A stretch of DNA of 64,000 nt from JASLDZ01 sp965199975 (GTDB taxonomy: Bacteria > Pseudomonadota > Alphaproteobacteria > Caulobacterales > Caulobacteraceae): contig OZ241340.1 of NCBI GenBank assembly GCA_965199975.1, positions 62,001 through 126,000 on the forward strand. Reading direction: 5' to 3'. The notes beneath the pieces were generated by a model. The model made no database searches. It had not been told where the DNA came from and saw only the letters and a program-made list of their open reading frames with translations. Below, piece by piece: positions 17,050-25,289 of the stretch. The position numbers were made by a program, and so were the translations under genes. Each line of letters begins with the position of its first letter. The stretch's first letter is position 1.

Positions 17050-18045
17050 TTGCCCACGATCCTCGTCACCGGCGGCGCCGGCTATGTCGGCAGCCACTGC
17101 TGCAAGGCCTTCGCCCGCGCCGGCTGGAAGGTCGTGGTGTTCGACAGCCTGGCCCACGGGTGGCGCGACTTCGTGTGCTTCGGCCCGCTGGTGCTCGGCG
17201 ACATCCGCGACCGCGCCGCGCTGGAGGCCGCCATGGCCGAGCACCGGCCCGACGTGGTGGCCCACTTCGCCGCCCTGATCTCGGTGGGCGAGTCGGTAGT
17301 CGATCCCGCCGCCCACTACGCCACCAACACCTTGGGCGCCTTCACACTGCTGGAGGCCATGCGCGCGCAGGGCGTGGCCGCGCTGATCTTCTCCTCCACG
17401 GCCGCGGTCTATGGCGAGCCGCAGGTCACGCCGATCCCGGAGGACCACCGGCTCCTGCCCATCAATCCCTACGGCCGCTCGAAGCTGATGGTGGAGCGCA
17501 TGCTGGCCGACTACGCCTCGGCCTACGGCCTGCGCTATGCGGCCCTGCGCTACTTCAACGCCGCCGGCGCCGACCCGGACGGCGAACTTGGCGAGCGCCA
17601 CGAGCCCGAGACGCACCTGATCCCCCTGGCCATTCGCGGGGTGCTGCAGCCCGACTACCGCTTCACCATCTACGGCGAGGACTACGCCACCCGCGACGGG
17701 ACCTGCGTGCGCGACTACGTGCACGTGCACGACCTGGGCCGCGCCCACGCCGCAGCAGCCGCGCGGCTGCACGCCGGTGGCGAGGTGGGGCCGGTCAACC
17801 TCGGCACAGGCGAAGGCGCCACGGTGCGGGAGGTGGCCGACGCGGTGGCCGACGCCGCCGGCCGCCCGCTCGCCCGCGTGACCGGCCCCCGCCGCCCCGG
17901 CGATCCGCCGGCGCTGGTGGCCTCCAATGCGCAGGCCCGCGACATCTTGTCCTGGGTTCCCGAACGGTCCGATATCGCCACGATCGTGCGCGACGCTTGG
18001 GCATGGCATCAGAAACCGGAGTCGCTCGCGCCCGCGAGGGCGTAG
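17050..18045 (+). CDS. galE: UDP-glucose 4-epimerase family
   Basis: A 331-residue extended SDR epimerase interconverting UDP-hexoses at C4. It carries VTGGAGYVGSHCCKAF, FSSTAAVYGEP, the YGRSK catalytic pair, RYFNAAGADPDGELGERH and CVRDYVHVHDL, all GalE hallmarks. The start is TTG 17050, with GGGAG six bases upstream and homology beginning immediately; no ATG fits. Because UDP-xylose synthase is encoded nearby, UDP-xylose/UDP-arabinose 4-epimerase activity (as in some rhizobial homologues) is a real alternative. Its end overlaps the next gene by 43 bases. Confidence 0.9.
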   Translation: MPTILVTGGAGYVGSHCCKAFARAGWKVVVFDSLAHGWRDFVCFGPLVLGDIRDRAALEAAMAEHRPDVVAHFAALISVGESVVDPAAHYATNTLGAFTLLEAMRAQGVAALIFSSTAAVYGEPQVTPIPEDHRLLPINPYGRSKLMVERMLADYASAYGLRYAALRYFNAAGADPDGELGERHEPETHLIPLAIRGVLQPDYRFTIYGEDYATRDGTCVRDYVHVHDLGRAHAAAAARLHAGGEVGPVNLGTGEGATVREVADAVADAAGRPLARVTGPRRPGDPPALVASNAQARDILSWVPERSDIATIVRDAWAWHQKPESLAPARA

Positions 18046-18965
18046 GCGCACGGCTGCGGGTCCGCCTGCGGCGGATCGGCCCCCTCCTCCTGGCGAGCGC
18101 GCTCATTGCGAGCTGCGTCGGCGGCCCGGCCCCCGAGCGCGCCGCAGCGCCTCCACCCCTGCGCATGGCCGCCGAGCCGCCCATCCCTTCTGCGCCACCC
18201 CAGCCATGCGACACGGCGGGCGGCGCGGAGGAGGCGACGCTCTCCAACCGCGCCTCGCTGGAGACGTTGCCGTGGGCGGGCTTCGGCCGCGCCGAAAGCG
18301 GCTGGGCCGTCTACGCGCCGGCCACCGCCGCCGAGATCGCCTCGCGCTGCGCCGCCGGCACGCCGGGGTTCGCCCGGGCGCTGCGGCGCTGGGAGCAGGC
18401 GCAGGGCCTGACCGCCACCGGGGCGATGGGTCCGGCGGTGCTCAACCGGCTGAAGACCCTCTGGCAGGGGCGCCGCCCCTTCGTGGCGCTGCGGGCGCGC
18501 GACATCTGCCCCGCCCCGCCCGCCGACGGCGCGCTGGACGTAGCCTCCCCCTCCGAAGGGCTCGATGGCAAGCCCGTGCAGCTGCGCCGCGACGCCTTCG
18601 TCGCCTATCGCCGGATGGTGGGGGCCGCCCATAGGGAAGTCGCCGAGCTGCGGGCGGACCCGCGGCTCCTGACGCTGTTCTCGGGCTACCGCTCGCCCGC
18701 CTACGACGCCGCCCGCTGCGCGCGCGACAACAATTGCCAGGGCATTGTGCGCGCCGCCTGCTCGGCCCATCGGACGGGCCTGGCCATGGACGTCGACGTG
18801 GGGACCGCTCCCGGCTACGCGGTCGACTCCTCGGCCGACGCCAACCGGCTGGCGCAGGTGCGCGGGCCCACCTACCGCTGGCTCCTGGCCAACGCGCGCC
18901 GCTTCGGCTTCGTCAACTACGCCTTCGAGCCCTGGCACTGGGAGTGGATCGGCGCTGCGGCGTGA
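18003..18965 (+). CDS. Lipoprotein M15-family D-Ala-D-Ala carboxypeptidase (VanY-like) with peptidoglycan-binding segment
   Basis: A 320-residue cell-wall peptidase. After an arginine-rich N-terminus a hydrophobic stretch ends in a lipobox-like IASC, suggesting a lipoprotein. Residues ~95-140 (FARALRRWEQAQGLTATGAM) look like a peptidoglycan-binding repeat. The C-terminal half holds the M15B zinc motif HRTGLAMDVD (H-x6-D) preceded by SGYRSPAYD and followed by EPWHWEW with the third zinc His. Expected role is trimming D-Ala-D-Ala or crosslinks in the periplasm. ATG 18003 lies inside galE's 3' end; no other ATG keeps the signal sequence. Confidence 0.85.
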   Translation: MASETGVARAREGVGARLRVRLRRIGPLLLASALIASCVGGPAPERAAAPPPLRMAAEPPIPSAPPQPCDTAGGAEEATLSNRASLETLPWAGFGRAESGWAVYAPATAAEIASRCAAGTPGFARALRRWEQAQGLTATGAMGPAVLNRLKTLWQGRRPFVALRARDICPAPPADGALDVASPSEGLDGKPVQLRRDAFVAYRRMVGAAHREVAELRADPRLLTLFSGYRSPAYDAARCARDNNCQGIVRAACSAHRTGLAMDVDVGTAPGYAVDSSADANRLAQVRGPTYRWLLANARRFGFVNYAFEPWHWEWIGAAA

Positions 18966-19067
18966 GAGTGCAGAGGCCGCCCACCTCCTTTCCCGAGCTT
19001 TCCGGCGAATGCAGGGGCCCAGACGCAGACGAAGCGTGGGGGAAGGCCTCCCTACGCCAGCCTCGAT

Positions 19068-19113
19068 GTCTCGGATCTGGATCCCGGCATTGGCCGGGAC
19101 GCTCGGGTGACAC
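19068..19113. repeat. Intergenic palindromic repeat, likely a dispersed REP-like element
   Basis: The only gap between the carboxypeptidase gene and fcl holds a hairpin CCCGGC-ATTG-GCCGGG (19083-19098) inside the phrase GGATCTGGATCCCGGCATTGG. On the opposite strand this translates to the familiar nonsense peptide VPANAGIQ that marks a dispersed intergenic repeat of many GC-rich Proteobacteria. Only one copy is in the window, so dispersion is inferred. It may also act as a weak bidirectional terminator between the two convergent genes. Confidence 0.5.
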
Positions 19114-19119
19114 CGGACT

Positions 19120-20094
19120 CTAAGCCGCGGAGCGCATGTCGGAGAGCGGCGTCGCGGCCCCGCCCAGCCCCCGCGCCAGGAAATCCGCATAGGCGCCCGC
19201 CAACCCCGCCTCCAGCCCGATGCGCGGCCGCCAGCCCAGACCTGCCAGCACTGAGCCGTCCACCAGCTTGCGCGGCGCGCCGTCGGGCTGGCTGGCGTCG
19301 AAGCGCAGGCGGCCCTCGTAGCCGACTGCCCGGGCCACCGCCCGCGCCAGCTCCGCGATGGTGACCTCCACGCCGGAGCCGACATTTACCGGCTCAGGCG
19401 ACGACCAGCGCCCTAGCAACAGCGCCAGCGCGTCGGCCAAGTCGTCCACGTGCAGAAGCTCGCGCCGCGGCCGGCCCGTGCCCCACACCGCCACCTCCGG
19501 CGCCCCGGCGCGCCTGGCCTCGTGCATGCGCCGGATCAGGCCGGCGGCCACGTGCGAGCGGGTGGGATGGTAGCCGTCGCCCGGGCCGTAGAGGTTGGTC
19601 GGCATGGCGGCGATGAAGTCGGCCCCGTGCTGGCGGCGGTAGGACTGGACCAGCTTCACGCCCAGGATCTTGGCCAGGGCGTAGGCCTCGTTGGTGGGCT
19701 CGAGCGGCCCCGTCAGCAGGTGCTCCGGCCGCATGGGCTGGGGCGCCTCGCGGGGGTAGATGCAGGACGAGCCGAGGTAGAGCAGCTTGCCCACCCCGGC
19801 CTCCTTGGCCGCGCCGATGGTGGAGAGCGCGATCAGGGCGTTGTCGGTGAGGAAGTCGACCGGCAGGTCGCGATTGGCCACCAAGCCGCCCACGCGGCCG
19901 GCGCAGATCACCGCCGCCTCGGGCCGGTTGCGGGCCAGCCAGGCGTCCACCGCGCGGCGGTCGCGCAGGTCGAGCCGCGCCCGTGTGGCGGTGAGGAGGA
20001 TGCAGCCTTCGCTTCGCAGCCGCCGCACCAAGGCGGAACCGACCAGCCCGGTATGGCCGGCGATCCAGACGCGCTTGCCAGCGAACGGATAGAT
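19120..20094 (-). CDS. fcl: GDP-L-fucose synthase family, apparent ATC start
   Basis: NADPH-dependent 3,5-epimerase/4-reductase making GDP-L-fucose (or a related sugar). Family motifs are GHTGLVGSALVRRL at the N-terminus, FLTDNALIAL, LGSSCIYPREAPQP, the Y-x3-K pair in EAYALAK, and MPTNLYGPGD. The first ATG/GTG in frame with a reasonable context is GTG 20031, but that lies after the Rossmann loop and would delete it. The frame is open back to a TAG at 20110-20112, with only ATC at 20094-20092 properly placed: GGAGG at 20102-20106 is seven bases upstream, and it gives 324 residues, the family length. Either ATC initiates or one base is wrong. No GDP-mannose dehydratase is in the window. Confidence 0.83.
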   Translation of the reverse strand: MYPFAGKRVWIAGHTGLVGSALVRRLRSEGCILLTATRARLDLRDRRAVDAWLARNRPEAAVICAGRVGGLVANRDLPVDFLTDNALIALSTIGAAKEAGVGKLLYLGSSCIYPREAPQPMRPEHLLTGPLEPTNEAYALAKILGVKLVQSYRRQHGADFIAAMPTNLYGPGDGYHPTRSHVAAGLIRRMHEARRAGAPEVAVWGTGRPRRELLHVDDLADALALLLGRWSSPEPVNVGSGVEVTIAELARAVARAVGYEGRLRFDASQPDGAPRKLVDGSVLAGLGWRPRIGLEAGLAGAYADFLARGLGGAATPLSDMRSAA

Positions 20095-20371
20095 GACGAC
20101 GCCTCCAAACTATCGTCATAGTTGTGCCAGCGAGACTTTGACCGAAGGTTAAGCGGTCGATCTGTCCCCGGCGCCCGGCCAGGGGGCAAGATGGATTCCG
20201 GGGAGGAGCCGGAAGGGCGCACGCCCGCTCGTGCGCTGGCCTTGCGCCGAACTCCGCAGCGGGCGTCCGGTGGAGCGCGAAGTCGGGTCGTCCTTGGCAG
20301 GGAAGGGTTCGCGGCGAAGGCCGGACAGTCCGAACGGACCCTCCCGCGCCATCCAGTCCGACGGCGGCGGC

Positions 20372-21676
20372 TCAGCCGCGGCCGACGCCGGCGTAGCGGA
20401 AGCCGCGCCGCGCCATGTCGTCGGGGCGGTAGATGTTGCGCAGGTCCACCACCACCGGGGCGCGCATCAGGTCCTTGATGCGATCGAGGTCGAGCGCGCG
20501 GAAGGGATCCCATTCGGTGACGATGACCAGGACATCGGCGCCCTGCGCGGCCTCGTAGGGACCGTCTAGGAAGGCGACGCCGTCCAGAAGCTTGGCCGCC
20601 TCCGCCATGCCCTCCGGATCATAGGCCTGAACCTCGGCGCCGGCGGCCTGCAGGGCGGGGATCAGGTCCAGCGCGGGGGCGTCGCGCATGTCGTCGGTGT
20701 TGGGCTTGAAGGTGAGCCCCAGCACGCCGACGGTCTTGCCGGCGAGCCCGCCTTCCACCAGCCGCTCCACGCGCCCGGCAAGGCCCTTCTTGCGCGCGTC
20801 GTTCACCCTCACGGTCGTTTCGACCAGTTTCGAGGGGGCGCCCGCGTCCTGGGCGGTGCGCACCAGGGCCAGGGTGTCCTTGGGAAAGCACGAGCCGCCG
20901 TAGCCGGGACCCGCGTGCAGGAACTTGCGGCCGATGCGGTTGTCGAGGCCTATGCCGCGGGCGACCTGCTGCACGTCGGCGCCCACCGCCTCGCACAGGT
21001 CGGCGATCTCGTTGATGTAGGTGATCTTGAGCGCCAGAAAGGCGTTGGCCGCATACTTGGTCAGCTCCGAGGTGCGCCGGCTGGTGAACAGCAGGGGGCT
21101 CTCGTTGAGGTTCAGCGGCCGGTAGAGCTCGCGCATCACCTCGCGGGCGCGCTCGTCGTTGGTTCCCACGACCACCCGGTCGGGGCGCTTGAAGTCGCCG
21201 ATGGCCGCGCCCTCGCGCAGGAACTCGGGATTGGAGACCACCGCGACATCCGCCTCGGGACGAACCTTGGCGATGATCGCCTCCACCTCGTCGCCCGTGC
21301 CGACCGGCACCGTCGACTTGGTGACGACAACCGTGAAACCTTCGAGGTGGCCCGCGATCTCCTGGGCCGCCGCGTAGACGTAGCTGAGGTCGGCATGGCC
21401 GTCCCCGCGGCGGGTCGGCGTGCCCACCGCGATGAACACGGCGTCGGCCTCGGCCACGGCCGCCCGCGCGTCGGTGGCGAAGTGCAGGCGCCCGGCGCGC
21501 ACGTTCTCGGCGACCAGCGTGTCCAGGCCGGGCTCGTAGATCGGCATCTCGCCCTGGTGCAGGCGCGCGATCTTGCCCGCATCCTTGTCGATGCAGGTGA
21601 CCACGTGGCCGAAGTCGGCGAAGCAGGCCCCCGAGACCAGGCCCACGTAGCCCGTCCCGATCATCGCCACGCGCAT
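20372..21676 (-). CDS. ugd: UDP-glucose 6-dehydrogenase
   Basis: A 434-residue NAD-dependent enzyme that oxidises UDP-glucose to UDP-glucuronate. GTGYVGLVSGACF binds NAD; NPEFLREGAAIGDF, KYAANAFLALKI (catalytic Lys) and GPGYGGSCFPKDT with the catalytic Cys are all intact; GLTFKPNTDDMRDAP is the C-terminal domain motif. ATG 21676 follows GGGGAG by five bases. UDP-glucuronate feeds the UDP-xylose synthase at 10-11 kb. The 277 bases between its stop and fcl contain no supported gene. Confidence 0.95.
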   Translation of the reverse strand: MRVAMIGTGYVGLVSGACFADFGHVVTCIDKDAGKIARLHQGEMPIYEPGLDTLVAENVRAGRLHFATDARAAVAEADAVFIAVGTPTRRGDGHADLSYVYAAAQEIAGHLEGFTVVVTKSTVPVGTGDEVEAIIAKVRPEADVAVVSNPEFLREGAAIGDFKRPDRVVVGTNDERAREVMRELYRPLNLNESPLLFTSRRTSELTKYAANAFLALKITYINEIADLCEAVGADVQQVARGIGLDNRIGRKFLHAGPGYGGSCFPKDTLALVRTAQDAGAPSKLVETTVRVNDARKKGLAGRVERLVEGGLAGKTVGVLGLTFKPNTDDMRDAPALDLIPALQAAGAEVQAYDPEGMAEAAKLLDGVAFLDGPYEAAQGADVLVIVTEWDPFRALDLDRIKDLMRAPVVVDLRNIYRPDDMARRGFRYAGVGRG

Positions 21677-21781
21677 GCTTGCTCCCCCTCCGCCGGCCCC
21701 AGTCCGCCGCCTCGGGGCCGTCACCGCAGGGCGATGCGCCTACACCGGGCGGAAAGGAGCGGCAACGTAGATCGGGCGCCC

Positions 21782-22192
21782 ATGCGCCATCCCCCGCTCC
21801 TCGCCTACGCCGCCGTCGCCGTGGCCCTTGTCGCAGCGGCCGCGCCAGCGGTCGCGGGCGAGGCGGCGTCGCGCAAGAAGGGCGGCGGCGAAAGCTTCAT
21901 CGCCCTGCCCGCGCTGAACGCCAGCATCCTGCGCACCTCCGGGCGCCACGGCGTATTGAGCGTGGAGGCGGGCCTCGACATCCACGATGCGGCGCTGCGC
22001 ATCCGCGCGCAAAAATCGCTGCCGCGGCTGCGCGACGCCTATGCGCGCTTCCTCGTCACCTACGCGGCGGCCGTTCCGGCGGGAGGCGCGCCCGATCCGC
22101 AGGTGGTGGGCGACAAGCTGCAGCGCGCCACCGACGAGGTGCTGGGTCGGCCGGGCGCACGGCTGCTCCTGGGCACGCTCCTGATCAACTGA
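21782..22192 (+). CDS. Small secreted protein of unknown function
   Basis: A 136-residue protein with a clean signal peptide (hydrophobic core LAYAAVAVALVAAAAP, likely cleavage after AVA near residue 25). The mature part has a charged KKGGGE stretch, an extended segment FIALPALNASILR, and a helix-rich C-terminus ending LLGTLLIN. The ending vaguely recalls FliL-type periplasmic domains but this is too weak to name it. It diverges from ugd with ~105 bases between. It ends ten bases before the convergent SDR gene. Confidence 0.65.
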   Translation: MRHPPLLAYAAVAVALVAAAAPAVAGEAASRKKGGGESFIALPALNASILRTSGRHGVLSVEAGLDIHDAALRIRAQKSLPRLRDAYARFLVTYAAAVPAGGAPDPQVVGDKLQRATDEVLGRPGARLLLGTLLIN

Positions 22193-22201
22193 GCGGCGCG
22201 C

Positions 22202-22972
22202 TCAGGCGGCGGAGATGCCCCCGTCGAGGCGCAATTCGGCGGCGGTCATGAAGCTCGACTCGTCCGAGGCCAGCCACAGCACGCCCTCGGCGATCTCCTG
22301 CGGGCGTCCCAGGCGCTGCAGGGGGATGGCGCGGGCGAGCTTGGCGTCCACGTCCTTGTGCAGGGCGCGCATGGGATCGAGGATCGGCGTGTCGACGAAG
22401 GCCGGGTGCACCGAGTTGCAGCGGATCCCCAGGCCCTTCTTGGCGCAGTAGAGCCCCACCGACTTGGAGAGGTGGGTCACCGCCGCCTTGGAGGCGTTGT
22501 AGGACGGGCTCTCCGCCTGGGCGATGATCCCGGCGATCGAGGCCATGTTGATGATCGAGCCCGGCGCGTGCTGGGCCATCACCGGGATGGCGTGCTTGCA
22601 GCCCAGGAAGACGCTGTCGACGTTCACGCTCATCACCCAGCGCCACAGCTCGAAGGACATCTGCGTGATGTCCTCCCGCGTGCCCACCCCGGCGTTGTTG
22701 ACCAGGACCGACAGGCCGCCGAGGTCGTCGGCCGCGCGGGCGACCACCTCGATCCACTGCGCCTCGTCGGCCACGTCGTGGGCGTAGGCGAAGGCCGTGC
22801 CGGCGCCGTAGCGGGCGTTGAGGTCGTCGGCCACGGCCTGCGCCTTGTCGGCCTTGAGGTCTGAGAGCGCGACCCTGGCGCCCTCTTCCGCCAGACGCCG
22901 CGCGATGGCCTCGCCCAGGCCCTGCGCCGCGCCCGTCACCAGGGCGCGCTTGCCCGCCACCCGTCCCGCCAT
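22202..22972 (-). CDS. Classical short-chain dehydrogenase/reductase (FabG-like)
   Basis: A 256-residue NAD(P)-dependent oxidoreductase. It contains TGAAQGLGEAIARRL (cofactor loop), NNAGVGTRED, the catalytic Ser in NMASIAGI and YNASKAAVTHLSKS. The acidic-free loop LSDLKADKA (Asp after beta-2) suggests NAD preference. Substrate cannot be deduced; similar proteins are annotated as 3-oxoacyl-ACP reductases or cyclohexanol-type dehydrogenases. It follows the pterin dehydratase gene on the same strand after 29 bases. Confidence 0.88.
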   Translation of the reverse strand: MAGRVAGKRALVTGAAQGLGEAIARRLAEEGARVALSDLKADKAQAVADDLNARYGAGTAFAYAHDVADEAQWIEVVARAADDLGGLSVLVNNAGVGTREDITQMSFELWRWVMSVNVDSVFLGCKHAIPVMAQHAPGSIINMASIAGIIAQAESPSYNASKAAVTHLSKSVGLYCAKKGLGIRCNSVHPAFVDTPILDPMRALHKDVDAKLARAIPLQRLGRPQEIAEGVLWLASDESSFMTAAELRLDGGISAA

Positions 22973-23001
22973 GCCGTGCGCCTCCGATCGGTCGTCGTCG
23001 C

Positions 23002-23304
23002 TCAGGAGGATGCCCCGCCTGCAGCCGCCGCGTCCATGAACTTCGCAAGCTCCACGTCCAGCGCGGTGACGCCATCGGCGTCATGGGTGGTCAGCAGCAC
23101 GTCGACCCGGTCGTAGACGTTGCTCCACTCGGGGTGGTGGTCGAGCTTGTCGGCCTTGAGCGCCACCCGCGTCATCCAGCCGAAGGCGGTGTTGAAGTCG
23201 ACGAAGCGGAAGCGCTTCTCGATGGCGTCGCGGCGCTCGGCGGCGCGCCAGCCGTCCAGCTCGCGCAGGGCTGCGAGCGCTCCGATCGACGTGGGTCGCG
23301 CCAT
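23002..23304 (-). CDS. phhB: Pterin-4-alpha-carbinolamine dehydratase
   Basis: A 100-residue dehydratase that recycles the pterin cofactor of aromatic amino-acid hydroxylases, and in bacteria is sometimes retained for other pterin roles. The family core [EK]-x-H-H-P-x-[WY] is present as DKLDHHPEWSNVYDRVDV, preceded by FRFVDFNTAFGWMTRVAL and followed by LTTHDADGVTALD. Length is typical. No phenylalanine hydroxylase is in the window. It diverges from a secreted-protein gene. Confidence 0.92.
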   Translation of the reverse strand: MARPTSIGALAALRELDGWRAAERRDAIEKRFRFVDFNTAFGWMTRVALKADKLDHHPEWSNVYDRVDVLLTTHDADGVTALDVELAKFMDAAAAGGASS

Positions 23305-23415
23305 GGCGTCCTCCGGGGTGAGGCGAAGGCGTTAGGCCCGGAAGCGCCGCGGCGGCAAGCTCTGGCGCGCGCTTTGCTCAGGGAACGACGACCGTCCCAG
23401 GAAGGCGCCATTTTG

Positions 23416-23988
23416 ATGCGATCCGCCCTTACCCTCCTCGCCGCCGCCATGGGCGCGGCCGCCGTCTCGGCGCCAGCGCAGGCGCACGAGATCCTCGCCG
23501 CACCGCCGGCCTACGCCCATCCGGGGGCGTGCTACGCCCACGTTCGGCGCCCGGCGCGCTACGCGCCGCCGCCCGGACCGCGCGGGGCCTGGCGCCTCAC
23601 GCCTCCCGGCCCCGGCCAGCCCGGCCCCACCTGGTGCTTCGTGACCGAGCCCGGCGGCCCGCCCGTGCTGCTCGATCCCGGCGTCGACGGCTGGATCCGC
23701 GTGGCCTGCCCGCACAAGGCGGTCGTGCGCGTCCGTCCGCGCCCACGGCCCCATCACGTGAGGTGCGGCTGCCGGCCGGTGCGACACAGGGCGCACGTGG
23801 TGCACCATCCTCGCCCCGCGCCGCGCCCACGCCCGGCCCCCTGCTGCATCGCGCCGCCGCCTGCGCCCTGCTGTCTGCGCCCCACGAGCCCGCCCCCGCC
23901 GCCGGTCGTAATCCTGCACCCCTACAACCCCGCGTCGCACTATGGCGAGCCCGGCGTTCGCGCGCTGTCTTGGTCCGGCAAGGGGTGA
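23416..23988 (+). CDS. Secreted Pro/His/Cys-rich protein of unknown function
   Basis: A 190-residue protein with a signal peptide (LTLLAAAMGAAAVSAPAQA, cleavage before HEI). The mature part is proline-, histidine- and cysteine-rich: PTWCFVTEPGG, RVACPHKAVVRVRPRPRPHH, then HVVHHPRPAPRPRPAPCC and PAPCCLRPTSPPPPP. Clusters of His and CC suggest metal binding or disulfide cross-linking at the cell surface, but this is composition only. GAAGG is upstream of ATG 23416. Low complexity means homology searches will be unreliable. Confidence 0.6.
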   Translation: MRSALTLLAAAMGAAAVSAPAQAHEILAAPPAYAHPGACYAHVRRPARYAPPPGPRGAWRLTPPGPGQPGPTWCFVTEPGGPPVLLDPGVDGWIRVACPHKAVVRVRPRPRPHHVRCGCRPVRHRAHVVHHPRPAPRPRPAPCCIAPPPAPCCLRPTSPPPPPVVILHPYNPASHYGEPGVRALSWSGKG

Positions 23989-24030
23989 GCCCGCCTGAAG
24001 TGACGAAGGCTTAACCTGGAAGCCGCTTAG

Positions 24031-24049
24031 TTGCACTTATAAGTTGCAA
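24031..24049. promoter_or_regulatory. AT-rich palindrome directly upstream of a glycosyltransferase gene
   Basis: ACTTATAAGT (24035-24044) is a perfect 10-base palindrome flanked by TTGCA on the left and TGCAA on the right, an island of A/T in very GC-rich DNA. It ends seven bases before the GTG start at 24057 and also contains a TATAAG that could be a -10 element. It could be an operator or a promoter with a very short leader. No regulator is identified. Confidence 0.4.
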
Positions 24050-24056
24050 TCGGAGC

Positions 24057-25289
24057 GTGGCCTTGAAGGTGGTCTTCGTCAACTATGGCCGCTTCGACGC
24101 CAACAGCGGCGGCCACATCGCCCGCTTCGCCGCGGGGCTCGCCGCGCGAGGGCATGCGACGGCGGTGTTCGCCGAGGGCGACCCGGCCGGGGCGCGCGAC
24201 TTCCGCGGCTCCGGCTTCGCCGCCCTGCCGCGCCGCACCCTGCACGAGAGCCCCGAGCGGGCGCTCGCCTTCGACGGCCACGCGCCGGGCGGCGACCTCG
24301 TGATCCATGCCTGGACGCCTCGCGAGGCGGTGCGCAGCGTCGTCGAGCGCCTGCGCCGCCACGCGCCGCCCGACCACCGCCTCGTCGTGCACCTGGAGGA
24401 CGACGAGACGCTCCTCACCGCGGCCCAGCTCGGCCGCAAATGGGCGGAGCTGGCGATGCTGCCGCCCGCCGAACTCGACGCCATCGTGCGCCCCTCGCTC
24501 AGCCACCCGCGGCGCATGGCGCCCTTCCTGGGCGAGGCCGACGGGATCACCGCCATCGTGGCGCCGCTGTTCGCCCTCGCCCCTGGGAAGGCGCCGCGCC
24601 ACCTGCTGCAGCCGGGCGCCGACCTCGACGAGATCGGGCCGCCGCTGAGCCACGCCCGTCGCGCGGCCCTGCTGAACGGCCTGGGCGTGCCGGCCTGGCA
24701 CAGGATCATCGTCTACCCCGGCAACCTCCACCCGGCGAACCGGCGCGAGATGTTCAGCCTCTACGTGGCTGTGCACGTGCTGCGCCGCCGCGGCTGGGGC
24801 GTGACCCTCGTGCGCACCGGCGACGACTACGGCCCGGGGCTGGACGTGGCCTTCCAGCACCTGCGCGGCCAGGTCAGCCGCGAGCTGGGGCGCCTGCCGC
24901 GGCGCGAGATGCTGACGATCCTCAAGCTCGCCGACGTGCTGGTGCAGCCGGGCGCGCCGGACATCTTCAACCAGCGCCGCCTACCTTCGAAGCTGCCCGA
25001 GTTCCTGGCCACCGGCATTCCGGTGGTGCTGCCCCGCGCCAACCTGGGCTTGGCGCTGGCCGACGGAGTTGAGGCGGTGGTGCTGGACGACGGCCACGGC
25101 CTGGAGATCGCCGACAAGGTGGACGCCCTGTTCCGCGAGCCCGAGCGGGCCGCCGCCATCGGCGCGGCCGGCCGCGCCTTCGCCCTGCGCCACCTCGACT
25201 GGGACCAGGCGTGCGCCGGGCTGGAGGGCTTCTACGCCACCCTCTTGCAACGCCCGGCCCGCACCGCAACCGCGCCGCTGGCCGCGTGA
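24057..25289 (+). CDS. Glycosyltransferase, GT-B fold (GT4-like)
   Basis: A 410-residue glycosyltransferase. The N-terminus VVFVNYGRFDANSGGHIARFAAGL is the acceptor-domain start; the C-terminal donor domain has VTLVRTGDDYG, MLTILKLADVLVQPGAPDIFN and LPSKLPEFLATGIPVVLP, where the Pro-x-Lys-x-x-E pattern serves as donor-binding glutamate region. GTG 24057 follows CGGAG. Its stop overlaps the next glycosyltransferase start by GTGA, so the two work together, probably in surface glycan assembly. Donor sugar unknown. Confidence 0.85.
   Translation: MALKVVFVNYGRFDANSGGHIARFAAGLAARGHATAVFAEGDPAGARDFRGSGFAALPRRTLHESPERALAFDGHAPGGDLVIHAWTPREAVRSVVERLRRHAPPDHRLVVHLEDDETLLTAAQLGRKWAELAMLPPAELDAIVRPSLSHPRRMAPFLGEADGITAIVAPLFALAPGKAPRHLLQPGADLDEIGPPLSHARRAALLNGLGVPAWHRIIVYPGNLHPANRREMFSLYVAVHVLRRRGWGVTLVRTGDDYGPGLDVAFQHLRGQVSRELGRLPRREMLTILKLADVLVQPGAPDIFNQRRLPSKLPEFLATGIPVVLPRANLGLALADGVEAVVLDDGHGLEIADKVDALFREPERAAAIGAAGRAFALRHLDWDQACAGLEGFYATLLQRPARTATAPLAA

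Noticed and set aside
19120..20094. A complete GDP-fucose pathway in this locus
   Set aside because: Only the synthase is present; no GDP-mannose 4,6-dehydratase lies in the window, so the pathway cannot be claimed.
24011..24016. TTAACC as a CtrA-type half site upstream of the glycosyltransferase pair
   Set aside because: No second half site at the required spacing; a six-base match is not evidence.
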